Below, piece after piece: positions 37,029 through 45,255 of a DNA stretch of 64,000 nt. The stretch is taken from NCBI RefSeq assembly GCF_902833045.1, contig NZ_CADFDU010000005.1, forward strand, positions 583-64,582. The letters are read 5' to 3'. The notes beneath the pieces were generated by a model, which was not told the DNA's origin, ran no database searches, and saw only the letters and a program-made list of their open reading frames with translations. Positions within the stretch are counted from its first letter, which is position 1, and each line of letters starts with the position of its first letter. Position numbers and translations under genes: made by a program. Origin of the DNA: Burkholderia sp. BCC0322 (GTDB lineage Bacteria > Pseudomonadota > Gammaproteobacteria > Burkholderiales > Burkholderiaceae).

Positions 37029-37238
37029 ATGGCCAACGAGTCCGTGGCGACTGGTGGTCGAGTAAAAATAAAATTGGCGATCACGATTGAAGAATGCGTG
37101 CGAGGATCGAGAGCAAATTCGGCGGATTTCAATGTTGACGGCGGCGTTAGCGAGTGGCGAGAGGCTGCTGATCTCGTAGTGTTCCTGGCAGAACTCGTCG
37201 CAGCCGCAATCAATCAATTAATTTCATGGGGGCCATGA
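37029..37238 (+). CDS. Possible small hypothetical protein
   Basis: A 69-residue ORF (MANESVATGGRVKI...) contains a plausible amphipathic helix (EWREAADLVVFLAELVAAAINQLI). It has no clear ribosome binding site (GTGGGCCAA precedes the ATG), begins 9 nt after a parS site, and resembles no family I know. It may be chance. Confidence 0.3.
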   Translation: MANESVATGGRVKIKLAITIEECVRGSRANSADFNVDGGVSEWREAADLVVFLAELVAAAINQLISWGP

Positions 37239-37244
37239 AACTCG

Positions 37245-37260
37245 GTTGTCACGTGACAAG
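37245..37260. other. parS site 2
   Basis: GTTGTCACGTGACAAG, identical to site 1 and one base from the perfect palindrome, 240 bp to its right. Confidence 0.85.
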
Positions 37261-37396
37261 TAGCAGAGGCTTGCTCTTTCTCAAGCAATCCGGCGCCAGG
37301 AAATTCTTGATTCAATCGCGCTTCCGGTTATAGCGAGATCATTCCGATGCCCGAAATACTGTCTTTGGCTCGGTGCGGCCACTTCTCGTGCGAGGA

Positions 37397-37412
37397 GTTG
37401 TCACGTGACACC
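37397..37412. other. parS site 3 (imperfect)
   Basis: GTTGTCACGTGACACC keeps the 14-base core TTGTCACGTGACA with one mismatch at the penultimate base. Confidence 0.75.
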
Positions 37413-37566
37413 AATTCAGGACGGAAGGCAACGTCTGTGCGGAATCGACTCTCAGAGGGCGTTGTGATCGGACTCCATTGAACGTGAGGAAGTAGATCGC
37501 GAACGATGAGATTCGCTGCCGTTGGCTCGTCACGAGATACACCTTTTTGGCCGAATTGGCTGGCGA

Positions 37567-37582
37567 GTTGTCACGTGACAAC
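37567..37582. other. parS site 4 (perfect)
   Basis: GTTGTCACGTGACAAC is a perfect 16-bp palindrome. Confidence 0.92.
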
Positions 37583-38267
37583 CGGTGTGTTGTCTCGGAG
37601 ACCTTCAGTGTCGAAGTGCCGGGTTGCGCCGCCTGTAGGGACGGAAGCACCGGTCTTGAAAAGTCTGAGTCACCAGTTGGTCTGCAACCGCTGGTCTCAA
37701 TTGCAGACTGTTCGCAGCCATGCGACAGCGGAAAGGTTGTTGAGCTAACACCGGGGGATGTGCATCACTGGAGTCATTGATGTGTCCCCATTTATAGAGG
37801 GTGTTCAGATCGCCGTCGTCGTGCGAGTTGACCGGCAGGGGAGGGTATAGGCTTTATCGTGCGTACCCCGGAGTTGCGACCAGTGCGGGCGGGGGCTGCT
37901 ACGCTCAACTACACATCAGAGGCTCCGATTTGCGACAAATTTCGGGGTTGAAGGCCCTCCGGCAACTCCAACGGGCCGGATCGTGAAACATTTACGAGAA
38001 ATTCGGTGCTCGGTGAAATCCTTATGTGGCAATGAGTTGCGCTCTATTCTTCATGTTGTTTCACGCGAAATCAACAAGATCATCCTTGTAAATAGGGGCG
38101 CATGCCCATTTCATAGGCTTCATTTCAACGCAGGTGCAAATACACTGCGAAATGTATTTGTAATACGTGATTTGTAGTATTTGATACGTACCAAGCCAGT
38201 CTAGTACCGTAGATACATTGAACAGAGGTGAATCAGTTCGATGTGCTGCGCCGATCTATCAGCGCGA

Positions 38268-38283
38268 GTTGTCACGTGACAAC
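38268..38283. other. parS site 5 (perfect)
   Basis: GTTGTCACGTGACAAC is a perfect 16-bp palindrome, 700 bp to the right of site 4 and the outermost of the cluster. Confidence 0.92.
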
Positions 38284-38679
38284 GCCCACTCTAGTCACGC
38301 AAATCGTTGGATTGAAGCGTGGCGCGTGACTCCCAGCACTCGAGAGTTAGCTGCCGAGCGTCAGAAAGACATTAAGAAGACTCAATTGCGGAGGGGGCAA
38401 AGTCCTCATCAGTTAGCGAGGTCGGTATGAGGCGGCTTGTCCCTAGCCGACGGATGTTTGCGGGTTCGGATAAAGATCCGACGTCGCGAAGTGCCCACGC
38501 ACTGCTCGGTACTCAAATTGCAATTCGCAGACGACCGCGAAGCAACCGATCCGGATCTGGCAATAACCACGTATCCCGCTGCGCTCGTCTGGCTTAATCA
38601 GATCGACTGGATCAACGCTTCACGCGAGAAGGGTTGATCTGCCCATTCTGCGGATACCACCAAAAGTCGCGACCACAGA

Positions 38680-38995
38680 CAGAACAACATCCGCTCCGCA
38701 GGCTATCGATATCTCTCCGCGGAGAATTACCGAACAACCGGCTGTATTCCTGATTGAACCGAGTCGGCTCTCAAGCGGCGTCGAGCCGCTCGGGAAGCAT
38801 CAGCCGACGTGCTTCGTTGAGCCGTATCCATTTCTGGTACCGCAGCGGACTTTTGCCAGTGAGCTGGCGGAAGTGGTGGTCGAAGGTCGAACTGCCCATT
38901 TGTATCTGCACCGCCAGATCGTCGACGTGCGGGTACGTCGGCAACGCGCCTGCCGGAGTCGCGGCATTGCCGCGCTCCGGGGAAAAAATGTGCAA
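38680..38995 (-). pseudogene. AraC-family regulator C-terminal remnant
   Basis: The minus-strand frame ending at 38771 reads MGSSTFDHHFRQLTGKSP and LRYQKWIRLNEARRLMLPE, the AraC HTH region, then stops. After a deletion of about ten residues and a frame change the sequence continues RFNQEYSRLFGNSPRRDI, the end of the same AraC domain. The N-terminal two-thirds of the gene is missing. It cannot encode a functional regulator. It sits at the right border of the noncoding partition region. Confidence 0.78.
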
Positions 38996-39007
38996 CGACC
39001 GGTGTGT

Positions 39008-40132
39008 CTACTTCGTCGCCTGCGATGTGCAAAGCGGCCTGCGGCGCGATGTCGTGGCATCGGACGTCACGCGCTCGTCGACCGTGCGCCACCACCGCTC
39101 GCCGCGGTGCGGCTCGTTGAGTGCGAGGCGCTCGCCCATCCTGGGCGTCGACAGTTCGACGCCGCGCACGGTCGCCAACGCCGTGACGCGCTCGAACGGT
39201 TCCTGCCAGCGATGCAGCGCGAGATCAAACGTGCCGTTGTGGATCGGGACCAGCCAGCGCCCTCGCAAATCGATGTGCGCCTGCACCGTTTCCTCCGGCT
39301 GCATGTGCACGTATGGCCATTGCGCGTCGTATGCGCCTGTTTCGATCAGCGTGACGTCGAACGGCCCGAGGCGCTCGCCGATCGTCCGGAAACCGTCGAA
39401 GTAGCCCGTGTCGCCGCTGAAGAACACGCGCAAATCGTCGTCGACGATGACCCAGGAGGCCCACAGCGTGCTGTTGCCGTCGAACAGGCTGCGCCCGGAA
39501 AAGTGCTGGGCAGGTGTCGCGGTCAGCGTCAGGCCGGCCACGTCCACGCTCTGCCACCAATCGAGCTGTCGGACTTTCTTCGCGTCGATACCCCATTCGA
39601 TCAGGCGGTCGCCGACCCCCAGCGTCGTCACGAACACGCCGGTGGTTGCCGCGAGCGCGAGCACCGTGTCGCGGTCGAGATGATCGTAGTGATCGTGCGA
39701 CAGGATCACGCCGCGTAGCGTCGGAAGATCTTCAAGCGCGATCGGCGGCGCATGGAAACGCTTCGGGCCGACACGCCGAAACGGCGACGCACGCTCGGCA
39801 AACACCGGATCGGTCAGCCAGAATTCTCCGCGCAGCTTGAGCAGCAGCGTCGAATGACCCAGCCGGTACAGGCTGCGATCGGGGGCTGCGTCGAGTGCCG
39901 CACGCGTCAGCGAATCGACGGGTAGCAGCCCGGCCGGCACGGTATTGCGCGGCTTGTTGAACAGCATGTTCCAGGCGATCCCGAGCGTCTTGCCCAACCC
40001 CTCGACCGGGCGGGGCGCGACATTGCTGAAGCGCTCGCCATTGTGCTGCGGCGAGCCGCCAGAAAGCGCGCGGCCGCGTCGGGCGGCCGCAAAACCCAGA
40101 ATGCGATGAATCAGAACGAGAGGCGATGCCAT
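39008..40132 (-). CDS. Metallo-beta-lactamase-fold hydrolase (NAPE-PLD/UlaG-like)
   Basis: The 374-residue product has RLGHSTLLLKLRGEFWLTDPVF and the metal motif SHDHYDHLD (HxHxDH). Further metal ligands are in FFSGDTGYFDGF and the late His in VPIHNGTFDLALH. This matches MBL-fold phospholipase-D-like or lactonase-like proteins; the substrate is unknown. No clear signal peptide is seen, though the first 20 residues are hydrophobic. The ATG at 40132 is preferred over longer in-frame starts that cross the TetR promoter. It is divergent from tetR with an operator-like palindrome between. Confidence 0.82.
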   Translation of the reverse strand: MASPLVLIHRILGFAAARRGRALSGGSPQHNGERFSNVAPRPVEGLGKTLGIAWNMLFNKPRNTVPAGLLPVDSLTRAALDAAPDRSLYRLGHSTLLLKLRGEFWLTDPVFAERASPFRRVGPKRFHAPPIALEDLPTLRGVILSHDHYDHLDRDTVLALAATTGVFVTTLGVGDRLIEWGIDAKKVRQLDWWQSVDVAGLTLTATPAQHFSGRSLFDGNSTLWASWVIVDDDLRVFFSGDTGYFDGFRTIGERLGPFDVTLIETGAYDAQWPYVHMQPEETVQAHIDLRGRWLVPIHNGTFDLALHRWQEPFERVTALATVRGVELSTPRMGERLALNEPHRGERWWRTVDERVTSDATTSRRRPLCTSQATK

Positions 40133-40155
40133 GTCGGTTGGTCCGGAGTGGAAAG

Positions 40156-40171
40156 TACACTGAGCAGTGTA
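40156..40171. promoter_or_regulatory. Operator-like palindrome between the MBL gene and tetR
   Basis: TACACTGAGCAGTGTA is an inverted repeat (TACACT/AGTGTA, 4-nt spacer). It sits in the 83-nt gap between two divergent starts, the usual place for a TetR repressor site controlling both genes. Confidence 0.55.
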
Positions 40172-40215
40172 GTTTGTTTCTGGGAGAAGTAAACTCCCCG
40201 GTGTAAAATTTCTGA

Positions 40216-40869
40216 ATGGATACCCGTACTCCCCCTCTGCGCCTGACCGATCGAAAGCGCGCGGCCATCGTCGACGCGGCCATCGAGGAATTTCTCGCGT
40301 CGGGTTACGACGCGACCAGCATGGACCGCATCGCCGCGCGTGCGGACGTGTCGAAGCGCACGGTCTATAACCACTTTCCGAGCAAGGAAACGTTGTTCGC
40401 CGCGATCCTGCAAAAATTGTGGGATGCGACCCGTACCGGCAGCTCGCCAACCTATCGCGCCGATGTGCCGCTGCGCGAGCAATTGCTCGCGTTGCTGAAT
40501 CGCAAAATGCGCCTGCTCAGCGACGAGGCATTTCTCTCGCTCGCACGCGTCGCGATCGGTGCGGCCATCCATTCGCCGGAGCGTGCGCGTGACATGGTCG
40601 AGCGCCTAGGCGAGCGCGAGGAAGACATGACGGTCTGGGTGCGGACGGCCGCGGCGGCCGGACGTCTGTCCGTGACCGATCCGGTGTTTGCCGCGCATCA
40701 GTTGCACGGTGTCGTGAAGGCATTCGCGTTCTGGCCGCAGATCACGATGGGCCAGCCGCCGCTCACGGAGCCGGAGCAACAAACAGTCGCGCAATCCGCT
40801 GCCGACATGTTTCTCGCGTACTACGCGCGACCGGAACACACCGATGCATCGCGTGCCGTAACGGACTGA
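40216..40869 (+). CDS. TetR-family transcriptional regulator
   Basis: The 217-residue product has the TetR HTH at about residues 17-60 (IVDAAIEEFLASGYDATSMDRIAARADVSKRTVYNHFPSKETLF). A C-terminal ligand domain of the AefR-like type follows (REQLLALLNRKMRLLSDEAFLSLARV...). It is divergent from the MBL-fold hydrolase and is probably its repressor. Confidence 0.9.
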   Translation: MDTRTPPLRLTDRKRAAIVDAAIEEFLASGYDATSMDRIAARADVSKRTVYNHFPSKETLFAAILQKLWDATRTGSSPTYRADVPLREQLLALLNRKMRLLSDEAFLSLARVAIGAAIHSPERARDMVERLGEREEDMTVWVRTAAAAGRLSVTDPVFAAHQLHGVVKAFAFWPQITMGQPPLTEPEQQTVAQSAADMFLAYYARPEHTDASRAVTD

Positions 40870-41061
40870 TCGTGCACCCGGTCGAGCTTGCGCGAATCGA
40901 ACCCGGCGCAACGCGCATGATCGATGCGTGCGCTGCCAGGACGAGCCGGCAAACCGGCAGATTCGTACAAGCGACCGCGGAACAGTCTCATCTGGTCTGG
41001 CCATTCAGCGGAAATCGGCGATGCCGTCAGCGCACCTGAAACCGAACGCGAGTAACGACGA

Positions 41062-41553
41062 ATGAAGACGCTGTTGATCGTCTATCACACGATGACCGGA
41101 GGCACGCAACAGATGGCTGAAGCGGCTGCCGGCGCTGCGCGCGAGCAGCCCGGCGTCGACGTCAGGCTGCAGCGCGCGGATGCGACGAGCGCGAACGACG
41201 TTCTGGCCGCCGACGCCTACCTGTTCGCCACGCCGGAGAATCTCGCGGCCATGTCCGGGCTGATGAAGGATTTCTTCGACCGCTGCTACTACGCGGCGCT
41301 CGATCGCGTGAACGGCCGCCCGTATGCGGCGATGATCTGTGCGGGAAGCGATGGGCAGAACGCGTTGCGCCAGATCGACCGGATCGCGACCGGATGGCGG
41401 TTGAAGAACGTGGCACCGGGCCTGATCGTCTGTACGCACGCGCAGATACCGGAACGCATCCTCGCGGCGAAGACGATCGACACCGACGATCTTGCACGCT
41501 GCGCCGAATTGGGCGCCGGTCTTGCGGCGGGACTTGCACTGGGCGTTTTTTGA
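41062..41553 (+). CDS. Flavodoxin-family protein
   Basis: The 163-residue product begins TLLIVYHTMTGGTQQMAEAAAGAA, the phosphate-binding loop of flavodoxin or NAD(P)H:quinone reductase folds. Further on are LFATPENLAAMSGLMKDFFDRCYY and AAMICAGSDGQNAL, which would contact FMN. It is probably a small FMN-dependent reductase or electron carrier. It stands alone between tetR and the oppositely oriented DUF2889 gene, with no strong ribosome binding site. Confidence 0.8.
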   Translation: MKTLLIVYHTMTGGTQQMAEAAAGAAREQPGVDVRLQRADATSANDVLAADAYLFATPENLAAMSGLMKDFFDRCYYAALDRVNGRPYAAMICAGSDGQNALRQIDRIATGWRLKNVAPGLIVCTHAQIPERILAAKTIDTDDLARCAELGAGLAAGLALGVF

Positions 41554-41661
41554 TCGCCAGGGCCGCGACTGTGACGACCGGTCGACGCACGTTTGTGCAC
41601 GCGACGCGCGGTCTCGAGCAGCACCGATCTTGTGGCACGGGGCTGGCGGAACGCCCGGCCC

Positions 41662-42246
41662 TTAGCTGTCCTTTGCGGTTTCCGAAGGCCGGTGATATTC
41701 GGGCCAAAGACGTTTCACGAGATCGCGCGATGCGCCATAGGCATGGCAGCTGTCGATCTTGCGCGGTTTTCCCTCGCTGTCGCGCTCCTCGAGCGATGAC
41801 TTACGCATGCCGACCATCGTCTGATAGGCCGTGGTGGCGATCGGGCCGAGCAATTCCTTCAAATGCGTGCACGTATCGCAGGACGGCAGGCGCTTGCGAA
41901 TCTCGCTGTTCCAGCCCGCACCGATGCTCAATCCGACGAGCGCCTGCAGCGAGTCTGCGCCGCCCGGGCACTGCGCATACGGATGCGACCGGAGGAACGT
42001 GGACACGGCTCGGACGACCATGTCGGCGTCGAAGACCAGCGTCACGCCGAGCTCGTGGATCGGCGACAGCGCAGCGACCGTCCGCGTGCCGCCAGGCGGC
42101 GTGAAATCAAAGGTTTTGCGGTCCGCGAGGCAGGCTGTGACTTCGAACTGGCCGTCGCTGCGCCGGTAGCCGTGCATGTCGATCTGCCGATGGTGAATCT
42201 CCTCGCGTGTAATTCCGTCGTGCGGGATATCGTGTGGGGGAACCAT
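41662..42246 (-). CDS. DUF2889 family protein
   Basis: The 194-residue product has the DUF2889 pattern: REEIHHRQIDMHGYRRSDGQFEVTACLADRKTFDF at the N-terminus and CPGGADSLQALVGLSIGAGWNSEIRKRLPSCDTCTHLKELLGPI in the middle. The conserved Cys residues in PSCDTCTHL may bind metal. Function is unknown; members often occur near aromatic-compound or steroid catabolism. The ATG at 42246 has CGGAG eight bases upstream. Confidence 0.8.
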   Translation of the reverse strand: MVPPHDIPHDGITREEIHHRQIDMHGYRRSDGQFEVTACLADRKTFDFTPPGGTRTVAALSPIHELGVTLVFDADMVVRAVSTFLRSHPYAQCPGGADSLQALVGLSIGAGWNSEIRKRLPSCDTCTHLKELLGPIATTAYQTMVGMRKSSLEERDSEGKPRKIDSCHAYGASRDLVKRLWPEYHRPSETAKDS

Positions 42247-42976
42247 GTATCTGCTCCGTTTCGTACAACCGGTTCGTTCTTTGGGCAGGCAAGGGGGATG
42301 CCGACAGCTCGCCGGGGGGCGCGGCGAAACGGGCCGAGGTACGCTGCCGACGACATCGATCCGGTCATACTATGCACTTTTGGGCCGCTTCGTGCGCCAC
42401 GGGATCGATGCGGACGCAACGAGTCATGCGCGGGCACCGATGTGATCGAACGGGCACGGCACTTGCGCCGATCCATCGCCGTGATCGTTGATTCGCACGC
42501 AGGCGACGCCGCTGTCCGGGATGCAGAATCGCAGCCGGGGTCCGCGGTGTAGCGATGCGGCGGGATCCGCGTTCGATGTTCCGAGGCGGAATACCACGTG
42601 TCGGGCGTCGATCGGTGTCGCCGGGGGTAATCGCGGCGCGCAAGATGGCCCCGATTTCCGCTGTAGAGGGTGAACGGCGTGACTTCCGGAACCGTATCCC
42701 TATAATGCGCAACACGACCGCCTGGACGCATTTCCGGTACCCCGAATCGGGCCAATGCAGACCAGTGAGTCAACCAGCCGTCGCGCGTACCGGTATACTT
42801 CCACTCCTGCCTTGTCCGGCATCGTGGCCGGGTGCCTGAAAACAGAGTGGCGTGCGCGATGCGGCCCCGTTGTGTTCCGCAACGACGCAGACGGGGCGCC
42901 CGCATGGCGGCGAAGCTTTTGCGCCGCGCGGCATGACCGCACGAACCACACCTTATATTCCTGGTGGATTGAATTT
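42247..42976. other. Noncoding interval with promoter upstream of the ProQ gene
   Basis: No supportable gene. A consensus -10, TATAAT, lies at 42701-42706 and a weaker TATACT at 42794-42799, both pointing right. If used, they give the ProQ-domain gene an untranslated leader of about 170-270 nt. No -35 close to consensus accompanies either. Confidence 0.5.
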
Positions 42977-43639
42977 ATGGGTTTTGAACAACTTGCCGAA
43001 TTGCGGGCGCAGCTCGCAGCGAAGGCCAAGCAGGAGCGCAACGCGAAGCGGCCGGCTGCGCCGGCGGACACCGGCGCGAAGCCGAAGTCCGGCGACCAGC
43101 CGCAGCGTGGTGCCAAGCCGGCTGCGGCCGGCGGCAAAGCACCGCATCGCGCGAAGCCTGCATCGGCGAAGCCGTCGGCGCCGGTCGATCCGGTCATCGT
43201 TGCGATCGGCAAACTGCAGCGTAAGTTTCCGCGCGCGTTCCCGAAGAATCCGGCCCCCAAAGTGCCGCTCAAGGTCGGTATCTGGGACGATCTCGCACGT
43301 GAAGCACAGGCCGTCGGGCTCAACGAAGCCGAACTGCGCGAAGCGATGTCGACGTGGTGCCGTGGCAACCGTTACTGGTCGTGCCTCGTCGAAGACGCTG
43401 TGCGGGTCGACCTGCAGGGCAACGAAGCAGGGCGCGTCACGCATGACGACGCAGCACGGGCGCGCCGGCTGAAGGCGCGCCGCCCCGGCAAGGGTGCGGC
43501 GCAAGCGGCCAAGGGCCCGCAGCAGCAGCCGAAGGCCGGGCAGCAGGCCGAGGCCGCCGACGAGCCGCAACCGGCAAACGTGGAAGCGCAAGCCGACGCA
43601 GCGCCGCAGGTCGAGCAGCAAACGGCCGGAAACGAGTAA
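42977..43639 (+). CDS. ProQ/FinO-domain RNA-binding protein
   Basis: The 220-residue product has a short N-terminal motif (MGFEQLAELRAQLAAKAKQ), a Lys/Pro/Ala-rich linker (about 18-65), and a ProQ/FinO domain (about 70-150). The domain includes KLQRKFPRAFPKNPAPKVPLKVGIWDDL and LREAMSTWCRGNRYWSCLVEDAVRVDLQGNEAG. The C-terminal tail is Gln/Ala-rich and disordered. FinO-domain proteins bind small-RNA hairpins and 3' ends of messages. The ATG at 42977 is preceded by GGTGGA. It has an unusually long leader and a GC hairpin about 75 nt after its stop. Confidence 0.88.
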   Translation: MGFEQLAELRAQLAAKAKQERNAKRPAAPADTGAKPKSGDQPQRGAKPAAAGGKAPHRAKPASAKPSAPVDPVIVAIGKLQRKFPRAFPKNPAPKVPLKVGIWDDLAREAQAVGLNEAELREAMSTWCRGNRYWSCLVEDAVRVDLQGNEAGRVTHDDAARARRLKARRPGKGAAQAAKGPQQQPKAGQQAEAADEPQPANVEAQADAAPQVEQQTAGNE

Positions 43640-44139
43640 CCGGCACCGCGCCGCTGCATGCCGCACGGCGCGATCCGCATGCACCTCGCCTGCGGTGAAT
43701 GACACGACAGACCGACCTGCCTCGACAGAGGCAGGTCGGGACTGCTCTCACCGGCACTCGCGTGCCGGGTCCGTACCAATCCCGCCTCGAACAGATCACC
43801 CGACCGGACGAAGAAAGTGCGTCGCTCGGCACTGCATGCGCGATGTTTCGACAGTGTCGTTTGCGCGCGGACGGTTCACATGTTCCGAATGCGGAAACGC
43901 TTCTGCCAATTATTTCGGTTTCCTGAAATAAAATGAAATCAGGGCCATCGATTGGCCTGCGAGCGTTCGCGCCCGTTCATCGTGACATGACGACGCGCGA
44001 TAATCCCGGCGGAGCCGTCGGTTCGCACGTACAAGTTGGCCGATGCGATGCAGCTTGCATTTCGAAAGGTACGAAAAGCCCGCAGCGACACGGTCCGCTG
44101 CCACGGCCGACGCCTATCAACGTCCATTCAAACCGGATC
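43640..44139. other. Noncoding interval between the ProQ and DMT genes
   Basis: Apart from the hairpin near its left end I see no gene or repeat. A less GC-rich stretch around 43905-43935 (TTATTTCGG, AAATAAAATGAAATC) may contain the promoter of the transporter gene. Confidence 0.45.
43713..43738 (+). terminator. Hairpin downstream of the ProQ-domain gene
   Basis: An 11-bp perfect stem (CGACCTGCCTC-GACA-GAGGCAGGTCG) lies 73 nt after the stop. There is no T tract on either strand, so it may be a 3'-end stabiliser, a Rho-dependent end or a ProQ target rather than a classical terminator. Confidence 0.45.
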
Positions 44140-45201
44140 ATGTACTCGAGACATTCCGCGATTCTCGTCGCGCTCACCGCTGCCGCGCTGTTCGGCGCCG
44201 CGACACCGCTCGCCAAGGCACTGGTTGGCGCGATGTCACCGTTCATGGTCGCCGGCCTGTTCTATCTCGGCAGCGGCGTCGGGCTCGGTATCGGGATCCT
44301 GCTTCGCCGCCTGCACAACCGTCATGCGCCGATCGCGGACGCCGCGACACTGCAGCGTGCAGACCTGCCGTGGCTGGCCGGTGCGATTGCGGCGGGCGGG
44401 GTGGCCGGCCCGGCGTTGCTGATGCTCGGGCTATCGAGTACGCCAGCAGCGACGAGCGCGTTGCTGCTCAATCTCGAGGGCGTGCTGACGGCTGTCATCG
44501 CGTGGGTCGTGTTTCGCGAGAACGTGGATTCGCAGGTGTTCCTCGGGATGGTCGCGATCGTCGCCGGCGGCATGCTGCTGTCATGGACGCCGGGGCGTGC
44601 CGGCGTGCCGGTCGGCGCGTTGCTGATCGTCGGTGCATGCCTGTGCTGGGCGGTCGACAACAACCTGACCCGCAAGGTGGCCGCAAACGACGCGATGGTC
44701 ATCGCGTGCGCGAAAGGACTGATCGCCGGACCCGTGAACATCTGCATCGCACTGGCGACCGGCGCAACGCTGCCGGCGGTCCCGGTCACGGTTGCCGCGA
44801 TGCTGACGGGGCTCGGCGGCTACGGGATCAGCCTCGTGCTGTTCGTCGTCGCCCTGCGTCATCTCGGCAGCGCGCGCACGGGCGCGTATTTCTCGATCGC
44901 GCCGCTGTTCGGCGTCGTGCTGTCGCTGCTGATCTGGCCCGCGCTGCCGCCCGCGACGTTCTGGATCGCCGCCGCGCTGATGGCGCTCGGTATCTGGCTG
45001 CACGTCCGCGAACGGCATGAACATATGCACACGCACGAGCAGCTCGAGCACACGCATCGGCATCGCCACGATGAACATCACCAGCATGCGCACAATTTTG
45101 CGTACGACGGTAACGAACCGCATTCTCATCCGCACGTGCATCTGCCGATCACGCACAGCCATGCGCATTTTCCGGACATTCACCATCGGCACCGGCATTG
45201 A
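44140..45201 (+). CDS. DMT (EamA) transporter with histidine-rich C-terminal tail
   Basis: The 353-residue product has ten predicted membrane helices arranged as two EamA repeats (about 5-140 and 160-285). It includes TAAALFGAATPLAKALVG and SATPAATSALLLNLEGV-type segments. After residue about 287 comes a cytosolic or periplasmic tail with 24 His in its last 66 residues, in HxH and HxHxH patterns with interspersed Asp and Glu. Such tails bind Ni, Co, Zn or Cu in metal transporters, so metal or metal-complex efflux is an inference. The ATG at 44140 excludes a 69-codon non-hydrophobic extension. Confidence 0.85.
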   Translation: MYSRHSAILVALTAAALFGAATPLAKALVGAMSPFMVAGLFYLGSGVGLGIGILLRRLHNRHAPIADAATLQRADLPWLAGAIAAGGVAGPALLMLGLSSTPAATSALLLNLEGVLTAVIAWVVFRENVDSQVFLGMVAIVAGGMLLSWTPGRAGVPVGALLIVGACLCWAVDNNLTRKVAANDAMVIACAKGLIAGPVNICIALATGATLPAVPVTVAAMLTGLGGYGISLVLFVVALRHLGSARTGAYFSIAPLFGVVLSLLIWPALPPATFWIAAALMALGIWLHVRERHEHMHTHEQLEHTHRHRHDEHHQHAHNFAYDGNEPHSHPHVHLPITHSHAHFPDIHHRHRH

Positions 45202-45235
45202 CCGCGTCGTGAAAGGGGGACGAGACGGATCACAA

Positions 45236-45251
45236 GGTGACCGTTTATGGG
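45236..45251 (+). repeat. Isolated iteron-like word
   Basis: GGTGACCGTTTATGGG matches the 16-bp iteron consensus of the origin except for G at position 4, yet lies about 11.6 kb to its right, at the end of the VOC pseudogene. Confidence 0.45.
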
Positions 45252-45255
45252 GCGT

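Larger units (their letters stand above)
36910..38679. other. Noncoding parS-bearing partition region
   Basis: This 1.8-kb stretch has lower GC than its flanks, no convincing gene, and five parS sites (listed separately). Small ORFs exist, but most lack start signals. It presumably contains the parAB promoter at its left end and serves as the centromere of the replicon. Confidence 0.7.

Noticed and set aside
37506-38637. Several 60-80 codon ORFs in the partition region
   Set aside because: No start signals, no family resemblance, and overlap with parS sites.
43713-43738. Classical rho-independent terminator after the ProQ-domain gene
   Set aside because: The hairpin is perfect but there is no T tract on either strand, so it is listed only as a hairpin with low confidence.
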